A DNA stretch of 48,392 nt from positions 1 through 48,392 of the forward strand of contig JAKSYS010000493.1 in the NCBI GenBank assembly GCA_022925895.1, read 5' to 3'. Below, in pieces: positions 22,174 through 32,916 of this stretch (within the stretch, counting starts at the first letter, position 1; each line of letters starts with the position of its first letter). The notes under the pieces were generated by a model. The model worked only from the letters and a program-made list of their open reading frames with translations, ran no database searches and had not been told where the DNA came from. A program made the translations under genes and the position numbers. Source of the DNA: Fragilaria crotonensis. Lineage: Eukaryota; Bacillariophyta; Fragilariophyceae; Fragilariales; Fragilariaceae.

Positions 22174-25100
22174 CGACGAGGGGAGCCTACTACCATAACC
22201 ACTCTAGCAACCACTATATCTCCGCCAATCGTTTCTAATGATACGGACGTTAGCTTCTCTACTGTGCACGTAGGTCCCCCCCCGACTCTCATTCCTCCCG
22301 ATGCGCTCGCTATCGCCGACAGTGGTAGCACCGCCCATTTCTGTACCGTATCCGCCGCCGTCATCAACAAACGCCCAACCACACGCCCGATCGGCATTGC
22401 AAATCCCAACGGCACTATCATGTACTCCACACATGAAGCTGAGCTTGATCTGCCCAGTCTCCCCATTGCAGCACGCCGCGTCCACATCGTTCCTGCTCTC
22501 CGAACCACGTCCCTATTGTCCATGGCCCAGCTCTGCGACGCCGGATGCACTGTCACGTTCGATGCCACCTCCGTTAGCGTACGCCGCAACAACCAAACCA
22601 TCCTAACCGGCGTTCGCACACCTGACACTGGTTTGTGGCATATGAGTCTGCTTCAATCGCCCCTCTCCCCCCACGTCGACACCGAATCGCCCGCAACAAC
22701 CCCAGAGCGCGACGACGTCCACTACAGTCACTCCGCCGTCCACTCGGCAACCCCCGAGGCACTCGTTGCTTTTGCACATGCAGCCCTCTTTTCCCCTGCA
22801 CTGTCCACGCTCAAACAGGCCATCGACAACGGTTTTCTACCTAATTTCTTAGGGCTCACCGCCACAGGATTACGCAAATACCCTCCTCTCTCGGTCGCCA
22901 TGATCAAAGGTCATCTCGACCAATCCAGGAAAAATCAACGATCCACCAAACCCGTGTCCCCCCCACCCGAACTCGAACCGACCGCGAGTGATACCGACGA
23001 CGCATTTCCTGCCAGTGACCCCGACAATGCACGAACGCATCAATGCTTCGCAGCCGTTTTCGAACCGGCCTCCGGACAAATCCATTCTGACCAGACCGGC
23101 AAGTTCATTGTCGCTTCCAGTTCGGGAAACAACTACGTGCTGATCGTATACGACTATGACAGCAACAGCATCCTCGTCGAACCCATACGCAGTCGCTCCG
23201 GACCGTGTATCCTCGCCGCGTTTAAAATCATCCACGCGCGCTTAGTCACCGCCGGTTTGCGACCACAGCTCCACCGTTTGGACAACGAATGTTCCAGTGC
23301 CCTCAAAACGTTCTTACGCGACGCCGAGATCGACTACCAACTCGTACCGCCGCGTCTCCACCGCCGCAACGCCGCCGAACGTGCGATTCGCACGTTCAAA
23401 AACCACTTCATTGCGGGCTTATGCAGCGTTGACAAGAACTTTCCGCTGCATCTCTGGGACAAACTTCTTCCGCAAGCTGAACTCACACTCAACTTGCTGC
23501 GCGGCTCCCGACTCAATCCCAAACTATCCGCCCACGCTCAAATGAATGGACACTTTGATTGTAATCGAACGCCATTGGCACCCCCAGGCATTCGCGTACT
23601 TGTTCACATCAAGCCAAGCGAACGCACCACGTGGTCACCATACGGCGCGGATGGCTGGTACACCGGTCCAGCTCTGGAATCCTACGGGTGCTACACCGTA
23701 TGGCTATGGGACACACGTGCGACGCGTATTTGCGATACGCTGACATGGTTCCCCACCAAAACCACGATGCCCTTGGCGTCCTCCAACGACCTCATACTTG
23801 CAGGTGTACAGGACATCATTCATGCCTTGCAGCACCCGTCTCCTGGATCCCCTCTTGCCCCTCTGACTGATAGTCATCACAATACCTTGGTCCAATTAAC
23901 CAAGATTCTCACTGCTGTCGCCAGCGACACGCGCGACCCCGAACCCACGCCGCCCCCTGCCGCCACACCACCCACTGCGTTACCAACCACCGTGGTGCAG
24001 CTCCCACATTCCCCGGATGCCTCTCTGAGGGTGGACGACGTCCCCGTCACCACCGTGGTACCAACGCCAGTCTCGGCCCTTCCCGATCCCACACGTCTGA
24101 GGGTGCCTCCGCCAGTTCTCTCCGTTAAAGCTGTCACCTTCGCTCCCGTCCCAGCACCACCCGGCGCGACCTTCGCAAACAGCACGGGTGCCATCGGCAA
24201 ACAACGTCGCCGCAACCACCGACGACAGCGCCAGCAGAACACCACTGTCGCACCACCCCCAGCCAAAACCGTTCATCCTCGCAAGCTCAACGCTGCCCAC
24301 ACGTCCCCTCGTATCGTCGCATCGCACCACCACGGCACACGCTCCAAGCACTTGCAGCACGTGGCCGCGTGCGGCCGCACGAGCATTGCTCCTCAATGAT
24401 GCACGTGCCCCACAGTCCCCCTTCGCCACGGCCACGTTGCCACCGCAACATTTTGCTTTACACGGACACGCGATCAATCCCGACACCGGAAAAATCGCTG
24501 AATACCGTGAACTCAGCCAATGTAGCGACGGTCCCATCTGGCAGGCATCGAACGCCGAAGAAATCGGACGCCTCGCACAAGGTTTTGGTACCATCAAAGG
24601 CACCAACACCATGTTTTTCATCCACCCATCGGCCATGCCCGCAGGTCGCAAAGCCACTTACCTGCGTGTTGTTTCCGCCCTTCGCCCAGAGAAAGCCAAC
24701 CCATACCGTATTCGTTGGACTGTTGGCGGCGACAAAGTTGAGTATCCCTTTGACGTCAGCACCAAGACCGCTGACCTCACAACTGCAAAACTGTTGGTCA
24801 ATAGTGTTGTCTCCACGCCTAACGCCAAGTTTATGACCGCCGACCTCAAAGACTTCTACCTCGGCACACCAATGTCCCGTTACGAATACATGCGCGTGCC
24901 CATTTGGATGCTCCCTGATGCCATCATTGAGCAATACAACCTCACGCCCCTCTTTCACAACGGCTTCGTCTACGTCGAAATACGCCGCGGCATGTACGGC
25001 CTGCCACAAGCCGGCCGCCTCGCCAACGATCAGCTCATCGCTTTTCTTGCACCCCACGGCTACAAGCCCTGTCCGTTAACGCCTGGTCTTTGGAAACACA

Positions 25101-26357
25101 ACACCCGTGATATTGTTTTCAGCCTTGTCGTCGACGACTTTGGCATTCGCTACACCAACCGCGCGGATGCTGATCATCTGCTCGCCACTCTTCAAACCTC
25201 GTACGAGGTCAGCATTGATTGGACCGGAGCACGGTACTGCGGTTTGACCCTCAAGTGGGACTACATCAATCGCACGTGTGACATGTCCATGCCTGGATAT
25301 ATTGAACGCGCCTTGCAACGTTTCCAGCATGTCAACATGCACAAAGCCGAACATTCACCGCATCCGTGGCAACGTCCCAACTATGGCGCCACGACACAGT
25401 TTGCGTCCGTGCCCGATTCTTCGCCAGCTCTTGACGCCGCCGACAAAACCCACATCCTTGAGGTCCTCGGCACCCTTCTTTTCTATGCACGAGCGATCGA
25501 TTCCACGATGTTAACCGCCATTGGTGAACTCGCCACCGAGCAATCGCAAGCCACGAAAACCACCCTCGACAAACTCGCTCAACTGTTGAACTATTGTGCG
25601 TCTCACCCCGACGCCACCGTACGTTTCACGGCAAGCGACATGATTCTCGCCGTCGAAAGCGACGCGTCTTATTTATCCGTCGTCAAGGGTCGATCTCGCG
25701 CTGCCGGGTACTTCTTTTTAACCAACAAACCCGTTGCGCGCAACGGCCCTTATAAACCGAACGGAGCCGTCCACGTGCTATGTCACATCATGCGCGAAGT
25801 TCTCTCGAGCGCCGCTGAAGCGGAATTAGGAGCCTTGTTTCACAACGGTAAAGAGGCGTGCCCCCTTCGCATTGCCCTTGAAGAGATGGGACATCCTCAA
25901 CCTGCCACGCCCATGGCGACCGACAACAACACCGCAAGCGGCATTGCCACCGACACCGTCAAACAAAAACGGTCGAAAGCAATCGACATGCGTTTCTATT
26001 GGATACGCGACCGTGTTCGCCAAGGCCAATTTCAAATCTACTGGAGCAAAAGGTAAGACAAATCGTGCCGATTACTTCTCGAAACACCATCCGGCCTCGC
26101 ATCATCAGGCCATACGTTCCACCTACTTGTACTCGCCTACAAATCCGGCGCGGAACTATTTTGATTGTCTCTCCGACACGGCCCCCGCACCGTCTACAAC
26201 GGTGCCCATACCCAGTGCCAACTTGCTCACTAGTCATTCTATGGCCCCTGGTGAGGGTGTGTTGTTATCCCCGGGGAACCCGGAAGGTCATTGTGACTGC
26301 GTCACGCAATGTCCCACTATGACTGAGTCCAGGGCCACCCAAATATCTAGCTCATAA
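22174..26357 (+). pseudogene. Copia pol: protease, integrase, RT, RNase H
   Basis: Pol continues in the gag frame directly after the TGA. Protease has ADSGSTAHFC (about 22317). Integrase has the catalytic triad Asp 23089 (SDQTGKF), Asp 23281 (DNECSS) and Glu 23377 (AERAIRTFK). After a proline-rich hinge the frame changes near 24362-24378, just before ALHGHAINPDTG. RT has FMTADLKDFYLG (about 24830), RRGMYGLPQAG (about 24985) and VVDD (25127-25138). RNase H has VESDASY (about 25650), SSAAEAELGAL (about 25808) and a final Asp in TDNN. The frame changes again at the A4 run 26048-26051, after which KTNRADYFSKHHP and a tail run into the 3' LTR and stop at 26357. Confidence 0.85.
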
Positions 26358-26399
26358 TTTATGTAGCTCATCGTTTGAACGACAAGCACCATCTCAACA
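26260..26399 (+). repeat. 3' LTR of the copia element
   Basis: Same 140 bp as 20842-20981 with one substitution. The sequence before it, GGTGAGGGTG, is purine-rich and may be the polypurine tract. The pol frame enters the first 98 bp. Its transcription signals now lie directly upstream of the HA-domain gene. Confidence 0.97.
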
Positions 26400-26404
26400 C
26401 AGGA
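26400..26404. repeat. Copia target-site duplication, right (CAGGA)
   Basis: Matches 20837-20841. The uninterrupted site would have read ...GACCAGGATTCTC... shortly before the HA-domain gene. Confidence 0.95.
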
Positions 26405-26435
26405 TTCTCTTTCTCATAACAAAATCGCTGACACG

Positions 26436-27255
26436 ATGAACAATGACTACGACCCTCATCTAGTTCTTCAGATCCAACGTCTGTTGGCAGTTCAGCAAGC
26501 TCAGCGGAGCTTTGAAACCGCTCACGTTCCACATCCGAATCCGCTGTTTGGTCAATTGCTGCGTGCTAACCTGAGAGACCAATTTCAATTCAATCGCCCC
26601 TCAACACTCTCGTTTCCCGGAGCCATTAGCCCCGCTCCTGACTATGGCATGCTTCATGCCATGATGATGATGAGCAGCGAGCGAGCCAGCGCGGATCGAG
26701 ACAGGCTTTTGCTTATGGAAAGGGCAAATCGAGAACGTGCCGCACGATTTATGACAGATCGTGTGATGCAACAAGAAAGACTCATCCAGAGCAACGAGAG
26801 GACTCTCAAGAGCCTCGAACCCAGTAGCTCTGTTCTGCTTCGACAGCAAGGAAGCTACGGCAGTGCGAGACAGATTACACGCCGAGATAATGGAGCGGAG
26901 TCAGGGCCGAATCGTCCGTCCACAACCTGACCAAAGCACTGCGAAGACCAAGAAAACGATTCAAAAAGAAAAGAAACCAAAATCAAAACAAGACGATAGG
27001 TGGCTGGCAGCGTACCAGGAAATGCGACAATACAAGGAGGAACATGGCGATTGCATTGTTCCACGCGGCTTCACTCAAAACCCACGACTCGCAGCTTGGG
27101 CGGCGGAACAGCGCAAGCAATACAAGCTCTTGCAAGATAGAAAGACTTCCTCGATCACCCCCCAGCGTATCAGACTGCTCGAGGAGATCGGATTCGCCTG
27201 GAAGACAAAACATCACCGAATTCTACCTGCCCGAAGAAGAACAACACAAACTTGA
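26436..27255 (+). CDS. Helicase-associated (HA) domain protein, frame broken
   Basis: ATG at 26436 opens a Gln/Arg/Met-rich region (MNNDYDPHLVLQIQRLLAVQ; MMMMSSERASADRDRLL) with coiled-coil character to about residue 150. A second frame, open from 26767 to 27255, carries a Lys-rich linker and then one HA domain: DRWLAAYQEMRQYKEEHGDC, IVPRG, LAAWAAEQRKQYKLL and RLLEEIGFAW. The W...Y-EHG-C-VP...L--W---QR...L---GF-W pattern is diagnostic of the HA fold, an often DNA-binding three-helix module expanded in diatoms. The two frames overlap; a single frame change somewhere in 26767-26930 (one extra or two missing bases) would join them into about 273 aa. No plausible splice sites were found. The copia element ends 37 bp upstream, so expression may be altered. 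Confidence 0.65.
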
Positions 27256-27969
27256 GACTATGTCCCGACCAACAATCGCGACATCGAGTTTATCGAAACA
27301 CTCTAGTGGAATAGGAAGTACCTACCGGTAACCAGATTTGCGTCTAGTAGTTTCGCACATTTATTCATTTTGGATGAACTGTTGATGTACCTTATGCGTA
27401 ACCGAAAGAAACTTACTCCACCACATAATAGGAATGTGCAATAACTCCGTCTGTACCTGGGACGAAGCACGTGTATTCTACGATCCATGGTCTTGCTTGC
27501 ATGAGCGCTCTTCGGCCACTGAAGCACTGAGGTAGGCTGGAGTACCCCAATCCACTCTCTAATCGCACACCATGTTTCAAGGATATCAAATCACTCACGA
27601 AGCTAGGATCGCTACAAAATGAATTAACCTGACTTCACCGATCTCTATTTTTTTTCATACCACCCCGCTTTCATGTAGGACCCAGGACTCATTAGCCGTC
27701 AAGTGCCGGCTTACTGATGTGCTACGTGGAAAGTGGTTCACGCAGGTACCAAGCGTGGCAGGTCGTTGTAATTCACTCTCCATTTTCATCCTGAGGGAGT
27801 ACATTGCTGTGCGCACAGCCGCAAATTTGTGGACAGAACAGTACTGATAACATAGCCAGCGACGCAGACCCGACCACTTTGAGCTCTGTCTAGTCCGGGT
27901 GCACGTTATCAATACCTAGTCAAAATGGACGCAACATCATTGTCACGAGCGCAGGCAGCAGAACCTTGT
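27256..27969. other. Spacer between convergent HA-domain and TLDc genes
   Basis: About 700 bp holding the 3' ends of both genes. Short open stretches on both strands show no domain. Nothing else recognised. Confidence 0.5.
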
Positions 27970-29796
27970 CTAGTAGGTAGCCTCTCGTCGATTTGCCTCC
28001 ACCAGCTGTTTGTGTTGATGCAATTTTTCAGCCTCAATTTCCGTCATGCAAGGGGTCAGAGTCCAAACTTCGATGTTCAATATGGAAAACTCATTCTTGT
28101 GTGAAAGACAAGGATTGCAGAAGGTAGCGCAAGAATACGATTCTCCTCCTTGAAGATCGCCGTCAAGAAGCAACCCAATGCCCTTGGCTTCCCCATCACC
28201 GAACGGGGAACTAACATTCCAATCCCCAACCCCAACCGCGACCATGTGCGACGAACAATATTGGACCATATCGTCCGCACCGGTGTAAGGATAGACTTCA
28301 AGGGTATCTTTTTTTCTGAACAGGAACGATTGTCCGTTTCCAAACCAACGATCTTGACGACCCCATTCCGTCGAAGTGAATGCGCCAAAGATCAGATTTT
28401 CGTCACCTTTGGCTTGAATAACGATAAGACACGATTGGGATCCTTGCATTTTGTGAAGCAGTGTCTTGAGGGAGCAGCCGTCTCTCTCCAAGCTGAATTT
28501 AAGCCAAAAATTTTGTTCAGATATGGCATACGGAAGAAAACCTCGAAGCGCCTCCATCAACCTGACTTTCAACAAACGATGTTGTATGGAATCGGCGCCG
28601 AGAACTGGAAACGTCGAATCTTTCAGATCGTCATCGTCGTAGTCCTCGTCATTGATCAGTGGGGGAGCCTCTTCTTGATTCATTGGCGATTGGGTGATCT
28701 CGGCTTTCGCACGTTTCTTGGCACTGCGGTTCGCACGGCTGCCGAGTGTGGCCTCTACAGCCCCACCAGACGCAGAGGAGTTGACCGAGTAAACATCAAT
28801 GTATAGATCCGACTTGCGATCATCATTCGATGTCGATGATTGAGACCCTTTGTACTTTAAGTCATGAAGAGAGAAAGGGTCAGCTCCCAATCGCTGATTA
28901 GAATCTAGGCGCTCCATGGTTGACTCAATTTCTAAAATACGCTCATCGATTGTCGATTCATCGTCGCCTTTTGGCTTCAGAAGGTCTCGCAGAAAGGCTT
29001 TCTCAGCAGCTGAAAGCGACTCTTGCTTCTGAATAATGCGTCGATGTAGCAATTGCACTGCCGCCAAATACCGATGTCGAGCCGCCGGATCGACGTTTCC
29101 TTTGATTTCGAGATCAGTTTCAAGCTGCCATTCTATAGTTGGTGAGGAATACGAGGTCTTGGTTGCATTTCCAGTGTTTTTTCCCACTTGGTTTTCTTTC
29201 TTGTCCCTCGACTCCATCAAAACTTTCGTGGCTGAATGTATCGCTGCCGCAACCCTGCTTGGCGAAGCCTGCTTACAGAGGTTCTTCTGCGATTTGTGCA
29301 CATCTTCCTGATGTCGTTTTCGTCGTCTATCAGTCCTTCGTTTGTCATGATCCTCGCGCTCTGCAGCGGCGGCCTCTAGCTTGGTCAATATCCTCAGTTT
29401 TTCATGTGCTTCCTGTTGCAGTTCCTCTATCTCGTTTTGAGAACGTTGGGACTCGTCTAACAAATCTTCTAAAATCTCGACGCTGCCTTCTGCATTCTTC
29501 GCCAATGACATCTTCTGATCGCCTTCTCGCATCTGTATTTCAGGAACTGGGCCAAGGTCCGGGATGTACGAATCGTCCAATGGAGTCGTCACAAGTCGAA
29601 TGTCATCTTCAGACATGCTTTTGAGACCTTTTTCCATCGATCGTTCTAGCGATCGTTCTCTCATCCAAATTACAGCCTGCAAGTCCTCATCGAAATTATC
29701 CCCTCGACTGGCTGCTCTCTCGACATTATCACTCGGTTTCGAATGAGCCATCTTGTCGACAGCTCGATCTGACCGACAGCACCTGAAGAGTCCCAT
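27970..29796 (-). CDS. TLDc-domain protein with possible acylated N-terminus
   Basis: The first ATG is at 29796 in good context (ACAAAATGG), giving 608 aa beginning MGLFRCCRS; the frame extends six codons further only to a TTG. Residues about 100-300 are charged, partly coiled-coil (EIEELQQEAHEKLRILTKLE). Residues about 395-585 form a TLDc domain: FWLKFSLERDGCSLKTLL, IFGAFTSTEW (about 478), FGNGQSFLF, VYPYTGADDMVQYC, GIGLLLDGDLQGGESYSC, ATFCNPCLS and NIEVWTL. TLDc proteins (OXR1, NCOA7, TBC1D24) protect against oxidative stress and act on the V-ATPase. Gly2 plus Cys6 and Cys7 fit N-myristoylation with palmitoylation, predicting membrane attachment. It diverges from the AzgA gene. The domain is clear; the substrate or partner is not. 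Confidence 0.85.
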   Translation of the reverse strand: MGLFRCCRSDRAVDKMAHSKPSDNVERAASRGDNFDEDLQAVIWMRERSLERSMEKGLKSMSEDDIRLVTTPLDDSYIPDLGPVPEIQMREGDQKMSLAKNAEGSVEILEDLLDESQRSQNEIEELQQEAHEKLRILTKLEAAAAEREDHDKRRTDRRRKRHQEDVHKSQKNLCKQASPSRVAAAIHSATKVLMESRDKKENQVGKNTGNATKTSYSSPTIEWQLETDLEIKGNVDPAARHRYLAAVQLLHRRIIQKQESLSAAEKAFLRDLLKPKGDDESTIDERILEIESTMERLDSNQRLGADPFSLHDLKYKGSQSSTSNDDRKSDLYIDVYSVNSSASGGAVEATLGSRANRSAKKRAKAEITQSPMNQEEAPPLINDEDYDDDDLKDSTFPVLGADSIQHRLLKVRLMEALRGFLPYAISEQNFWLKFSLERDGCSLKTLLHKMQGSQSCLIVIQAKGDENLIFGAFTSTEWGRQDRWFGNGQSFLFRKKDTLEVYPYTGADDMVQYCSSHMVAVGVGDWNVSSPFGDGEAKGIGLLLDGDLQGGESYSCATFCNPCLSHKNEFSILNIEVWTLTPCMTEIEAEKLHQHKQLVEANRREATY

Positions 29797-30745
29797 TTTG
29801 TGGTTCGATTTCAACGTATCAGTTCGAGGAGCGAGGAGTGGTCACGACTAACGATGAGCCTGGCTCACGTTCAAGAAGGATGACAGAGGACAGAGGTCGG
29901 AGTGGATTCCACGGCGCACGTTTCGACTCAGGACGAGATTGTCGCAATATAACAGTGCAACGTGAAACCCGTGAACTCGATTGCTCGAGAGGCGAGCATT
30001 GGGCATTTTCAGTCGCCGGGTTGCGGGACTTAGATTAATGCTGCACTTGTGACTAAGTTAAATGCTAGACCATATTCTGTATTCTACTCGTTTTTGAATA
30101 TATATATTATATACAAATGTGTTGGAGTCTGAGAGCATAATACTTATACGCTACTAGCTAGTAGAGTAGTAGTCTACTAAAGTACAACTTCTAAACGCAA
30201 GAGCAACGTATGATACGCACCGACTCGACTTACATTCTCTCATATATAATAAAGACGCATGTTCTAATATAAAATATATTATGCATTTCTTGTACTACTT
30301 CGTACTTGCATATTTGCATCAGTGCATCAGTGCATCAGTGCATCAGTGCATCAGTGCATTATATACTGAATCGTGCTGTGCTCGGAATTTACAGTACTAG
30401 TAGAAGCTAGTACCCCGTATTGTACACAGTTAAGTAAGATCCTTTTCCTTCGCGAGTACTGTACTGCGATACTGTAGGACTAGTACTAGTACTAGTTCTT
30501 CTACATACAGTGTATGATATATGTTTAGCTTGGAACTGCAGAAACGTCTTCCGACTTCACCACTTCCGAAATAGAACAAGGAAGATACATGAAACGTGAG
30601 AAGTATCTTTGGAACGAGGTGATAGCGTCCATGTACGAACAAATGATATGAGCAGCAGCGAACTATCAGGTACTCCAGTCAACAGCTATCACCTACACAT
30701 TGATCTTTCCTGCAACACCTACCAGATTGTTCCTCGATATTGACA
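29797..30745. other. Shared upstream region of TLDc and AzgA genes
   Basis: Roughly 950 bp between two divergent genes. It is AT-rich from 30050 to 30300 with TATATATA runs, contains the 8-bp tandem repeat at 30315-30359, and becomes GTAC-rich at 30395-30500. It may act as a bidirectional promoter. No defined site can be assigned. Confidence 0.45.
30315..30359. repeat. TGCATCAG x5.6 tandem repeat
   Basis: Five perfect 8-bp units plus five bases. A microsatellite-like array in the divergent promoter region. Confidence 0.95.
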
Positions 30746-32122
30746 ATGTGGTCGGCTGTGGCTCGTTCCCTGGATTCATACTTCTTGATTACGGACCGAC
30801 AGTCAACTATCGGTACCGAGGTCAGGGCTGGAACAGCGAGCTTTCTCACTCTCAGTTATCTGTTGTTAGTCAATCCTCAAATAATGGCTCAAGCTGGAGT
30901 TCCTCATGACGATGCCGTGTTCGCGACTGCAGTGTCCGCAGCGCTTTCTTGCTTCATCATTGGCTTTGGTGGCAATCTGCCCTTCGGTTGTGCGCCGGGT
31001 CTAGGGCTGAGCGCATACCTAACGTTCGGATTGGTGCAGGCTGAACTTTGTACACTTCCCGAAGCCTTGACAGCCTGTTGGTGGTCTGGAGTCCTTGTCT
31101 TGCTTGTCTCACTTTCTGGCTTGGCACGACTTTTGATGAAAACTGTTCCGCACGCTATCAAGTTGGCGATTGTGGTTGGAATGGGATTGCTTATTGCGAT
31201 GATTGGAATGGTAAGCGTCGGTCTTATTGTGGCAAACCCCAAGACGTTGGTCGAGCTTGGTGATGTCTTTAACGACAGAACACTGCAGCTCTTCTTGGTG
31301 GGGATTCTCATGCTGGCCTCCCTGCTCTATCATGATATCAAGGGTGCAATTCTGATTGGAATCGCATTTCTGACCCTTGTTGACTGGACCATGAACAATT
31401 CCTGGCCATCAGCGGTGGCTGAAGTTCCTAATTTTCATCCAAATGACTACCTTTCGAATCTTCTGGTCATTTTTGATCCCGCCAAAGCATCTACGCTTCT
31501 CGTTGCTGTTGGCGCGTTCGTTCTCATTTGTATCTTCGACATCTCAGGTGTTCTTTACGGTCTGGCAACATTAGGAGGCCTTCAAAACCCAGAAACTGAC
31601 GAAATTCCTGGCTCCTTGTGGGCTTTTATCGCTTCATCTGTTGGTACTATTGTAGCTTCTTCCTGCGGATCTACTCCCATTATTGTCTGTGTCGAGTGTG
31701 CCTCCGGCGTTCGCGAAGGAGGCCGAACTGGATTAACTGCGGTCGTCATGGGAATCTACTTCACCTCTTCGATCTTCTTAGCACCCCTGTTCGGTGCAGT
31801 CCCCGATCTTGCCACAGCGCCTGTCTTGGTTATGGTGGGTGTCATGATGATGCCAGAAGCCGCGAAAATTGAATGGGGCAACATGAACGATGCCCTTCCA
31901 GCGTTCTTGACAATCATCCTCATGCCCCTCACTTACAGCATTACGAATGGAATGATATTCGGTCTGCTGACTTCCATAGGGTTCTACTTCACGACTGGCC
32001 AGTTCTGGATCGATGCCCAGACCATTCCAACTTGCAAAGTGGAGAGTAATGCGACACCCGAGACTGAGAACTTTTTGCCAGCCAATGATAAGGTTTCAAC
32101 TCCTGAATATGGAACCGTTTAG
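30746..32122 (+). CDS. AzgA-type purine permease (NCS2 family)
   Basis: Predicted purine nucleobase (adenine, guanine, hypoxanthine) transporter in the plasma membrane, likely proton-coupled. From the first in-frame ATG (30746; the upstream codon is TTG) the protein is 458 aa, typical of AzgA members, with about 13 hydrophobic segments. Family signatures are RAGTASFLTLSYLLLVNP at the N-terminus, FGCAPGLGLSAYL (about residue 85) and GSTPIIVCVECASGVREGG followed by RTGLTAVV (about 307-335), corresponding to the conserved substrate-site helices. The N-terminus is a little shorter than in bacterial AzgA but contains the usual start of the first helix. No gene neighbour in purine metabolism is present. 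Family is confident; substrate preference is inferred. Confidence 0.92.
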   Translation: MWSAVARSLDSYFLITDRQSTIGTEVRAGTASFLTLSYLLLVNPQIMAQAGVPHDDAVFATAVSAALSCFIIGFGGNLPFGCAPGLGLSAYLTFGLVQAELCTLPEALTACWWSGVLVLLVSLSGLARLLMKTVPHAIKLAIVVGMGLLIAMIGMVSVGLIVANPKTLVELGDVFNDRTLQLFLVGILMLASLLYHDIKGAILIGIAFLTLVDWTMNNSWPSAVAEVPNFHPNDYLSNLLVIFDPAKASTLLVAVGAFVLICIFDISGVLYGLATLGGLQNPETDEIPGSLWAFIASSVGTIVASSCGSTPIIVCVECASGVREGGRTGLTAVVMGIYFTSSIFLAPLFGAVPDLATAPVLVMVGVMMMPEAAKIEWGNMNDALPAFLTIILMPLTYSITNGMIFGLLTSIGFYFTTGQFWIDAQTIPTCKVESNATPETENFLPANDKVSTPEYGTV

Positions 32123-32916
32123 GCTCATGCCAAATGCAGTATCCCAGGCTCTTGAACACATGATTGACTATATTGGTAGTCTCTGGAGTCTAGAGATAGC
32201 ACTAGATGGTGCCATAGTACTCCAGACTCCAGAGTCCTGACTCCACATAGTACAATTGTTATGGAAATGCATGTGGCACACCTGGTACCTGGTACAGTAC
32301 CTTGTATGCTTGCTCGACTATACCGGTAGACTCTAAGCGAGAGTAGTAGTACGCTGTCTGCAGTATTCAGTACGAATGCGTGGTAGACGGTAGCAGTGCA
32401 GTACTACACTACGAAATGATACCAGCCCCGCAGAACTTGGTATGTGTGGCGATATGCATGATTATGTACTTTATGCACCTGGTTCAACTATCATACAATA
32501 CCAGTACGCGTACTCCTATGAACGTAGTACCAGGTACAAGTACTAGTACCTGGTACTATGGTACTGTACCATTCTTTCCGATCTCTGATCCTCGAACAGG
32601 ATCTGGTGTCGAGTGGGTGCTACCGGTACTGGTAGTCTGTAGTCTGTATGTAGCCTGTAGGCTAGACTAGTCAAAAGTTTATACATGTATGTTTATGTCG
32701 GATCCGGCCCAGGCAACTTTCGATTACAGTACTGCAATCCAGCATACATCTACCGAGTGCTCCGCATACTCGAGTACATCTACTATCATAGTACGCTTTT
32801 CTGTTCTTGGGAGTCAATTGTGACGGCATGTTTCAGAGGCGTTAAGACGACACGACTTAAGTTTCAACCAAGCTTGCCTATCTGGTCTCACAAATCCATC
32901 ACACCAATTGTCTTCC
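32123..32916. other. GTAC-rich spacer with long palindromes
   Basis: No gene. It contains inverted copies of CTCTGGAGTCT (32179-32189) and AGACTCCAGAG (32222-32232), and a near-perfect palindrome with 13-bp arms (32525-32537 and 32546-32558) built from GTACCAGGTAC. Many further GTAC and AGTACT words occur between 32265 and 32640. Confidence 0.6.

Larger units (their letters stand above)
20842..26399 (+). mobile_element. Complete Ty1/copia (CoDi-type) LTR retrotransposon
   Basis: A 5,558-bp element bounded by 140-bp LTRs (139/140 identical) and a CAGGA target-site duplication. Internal order is gag, protease, integrase, RT, RNase H, which is the copia order. The gag zinc motif CWTHG and RT-side phrases such as HGHINPDTG-like ALHGHAINPDTG are the type I know from diatom CoDi elements. 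The near-identical LTRs point to a recent insertion, yet the coding region has three frame changes and one in-frame TGA. It lies 32 bp upstream of the start codon of the HA-domain gene, in the same orientation. Confidence 0.95.

Noticed and set aside
28150-28806. 218-codon plus-strand frame
   Set aside because: Antisense to the TLDc domain; the minus-strand product has clear homology and this one has none.
30315-30359. 8-bp tandem array as a CRISPR-like array
   Set aside because: Units are contiguous with no spacers; it is a simple microsatellite.
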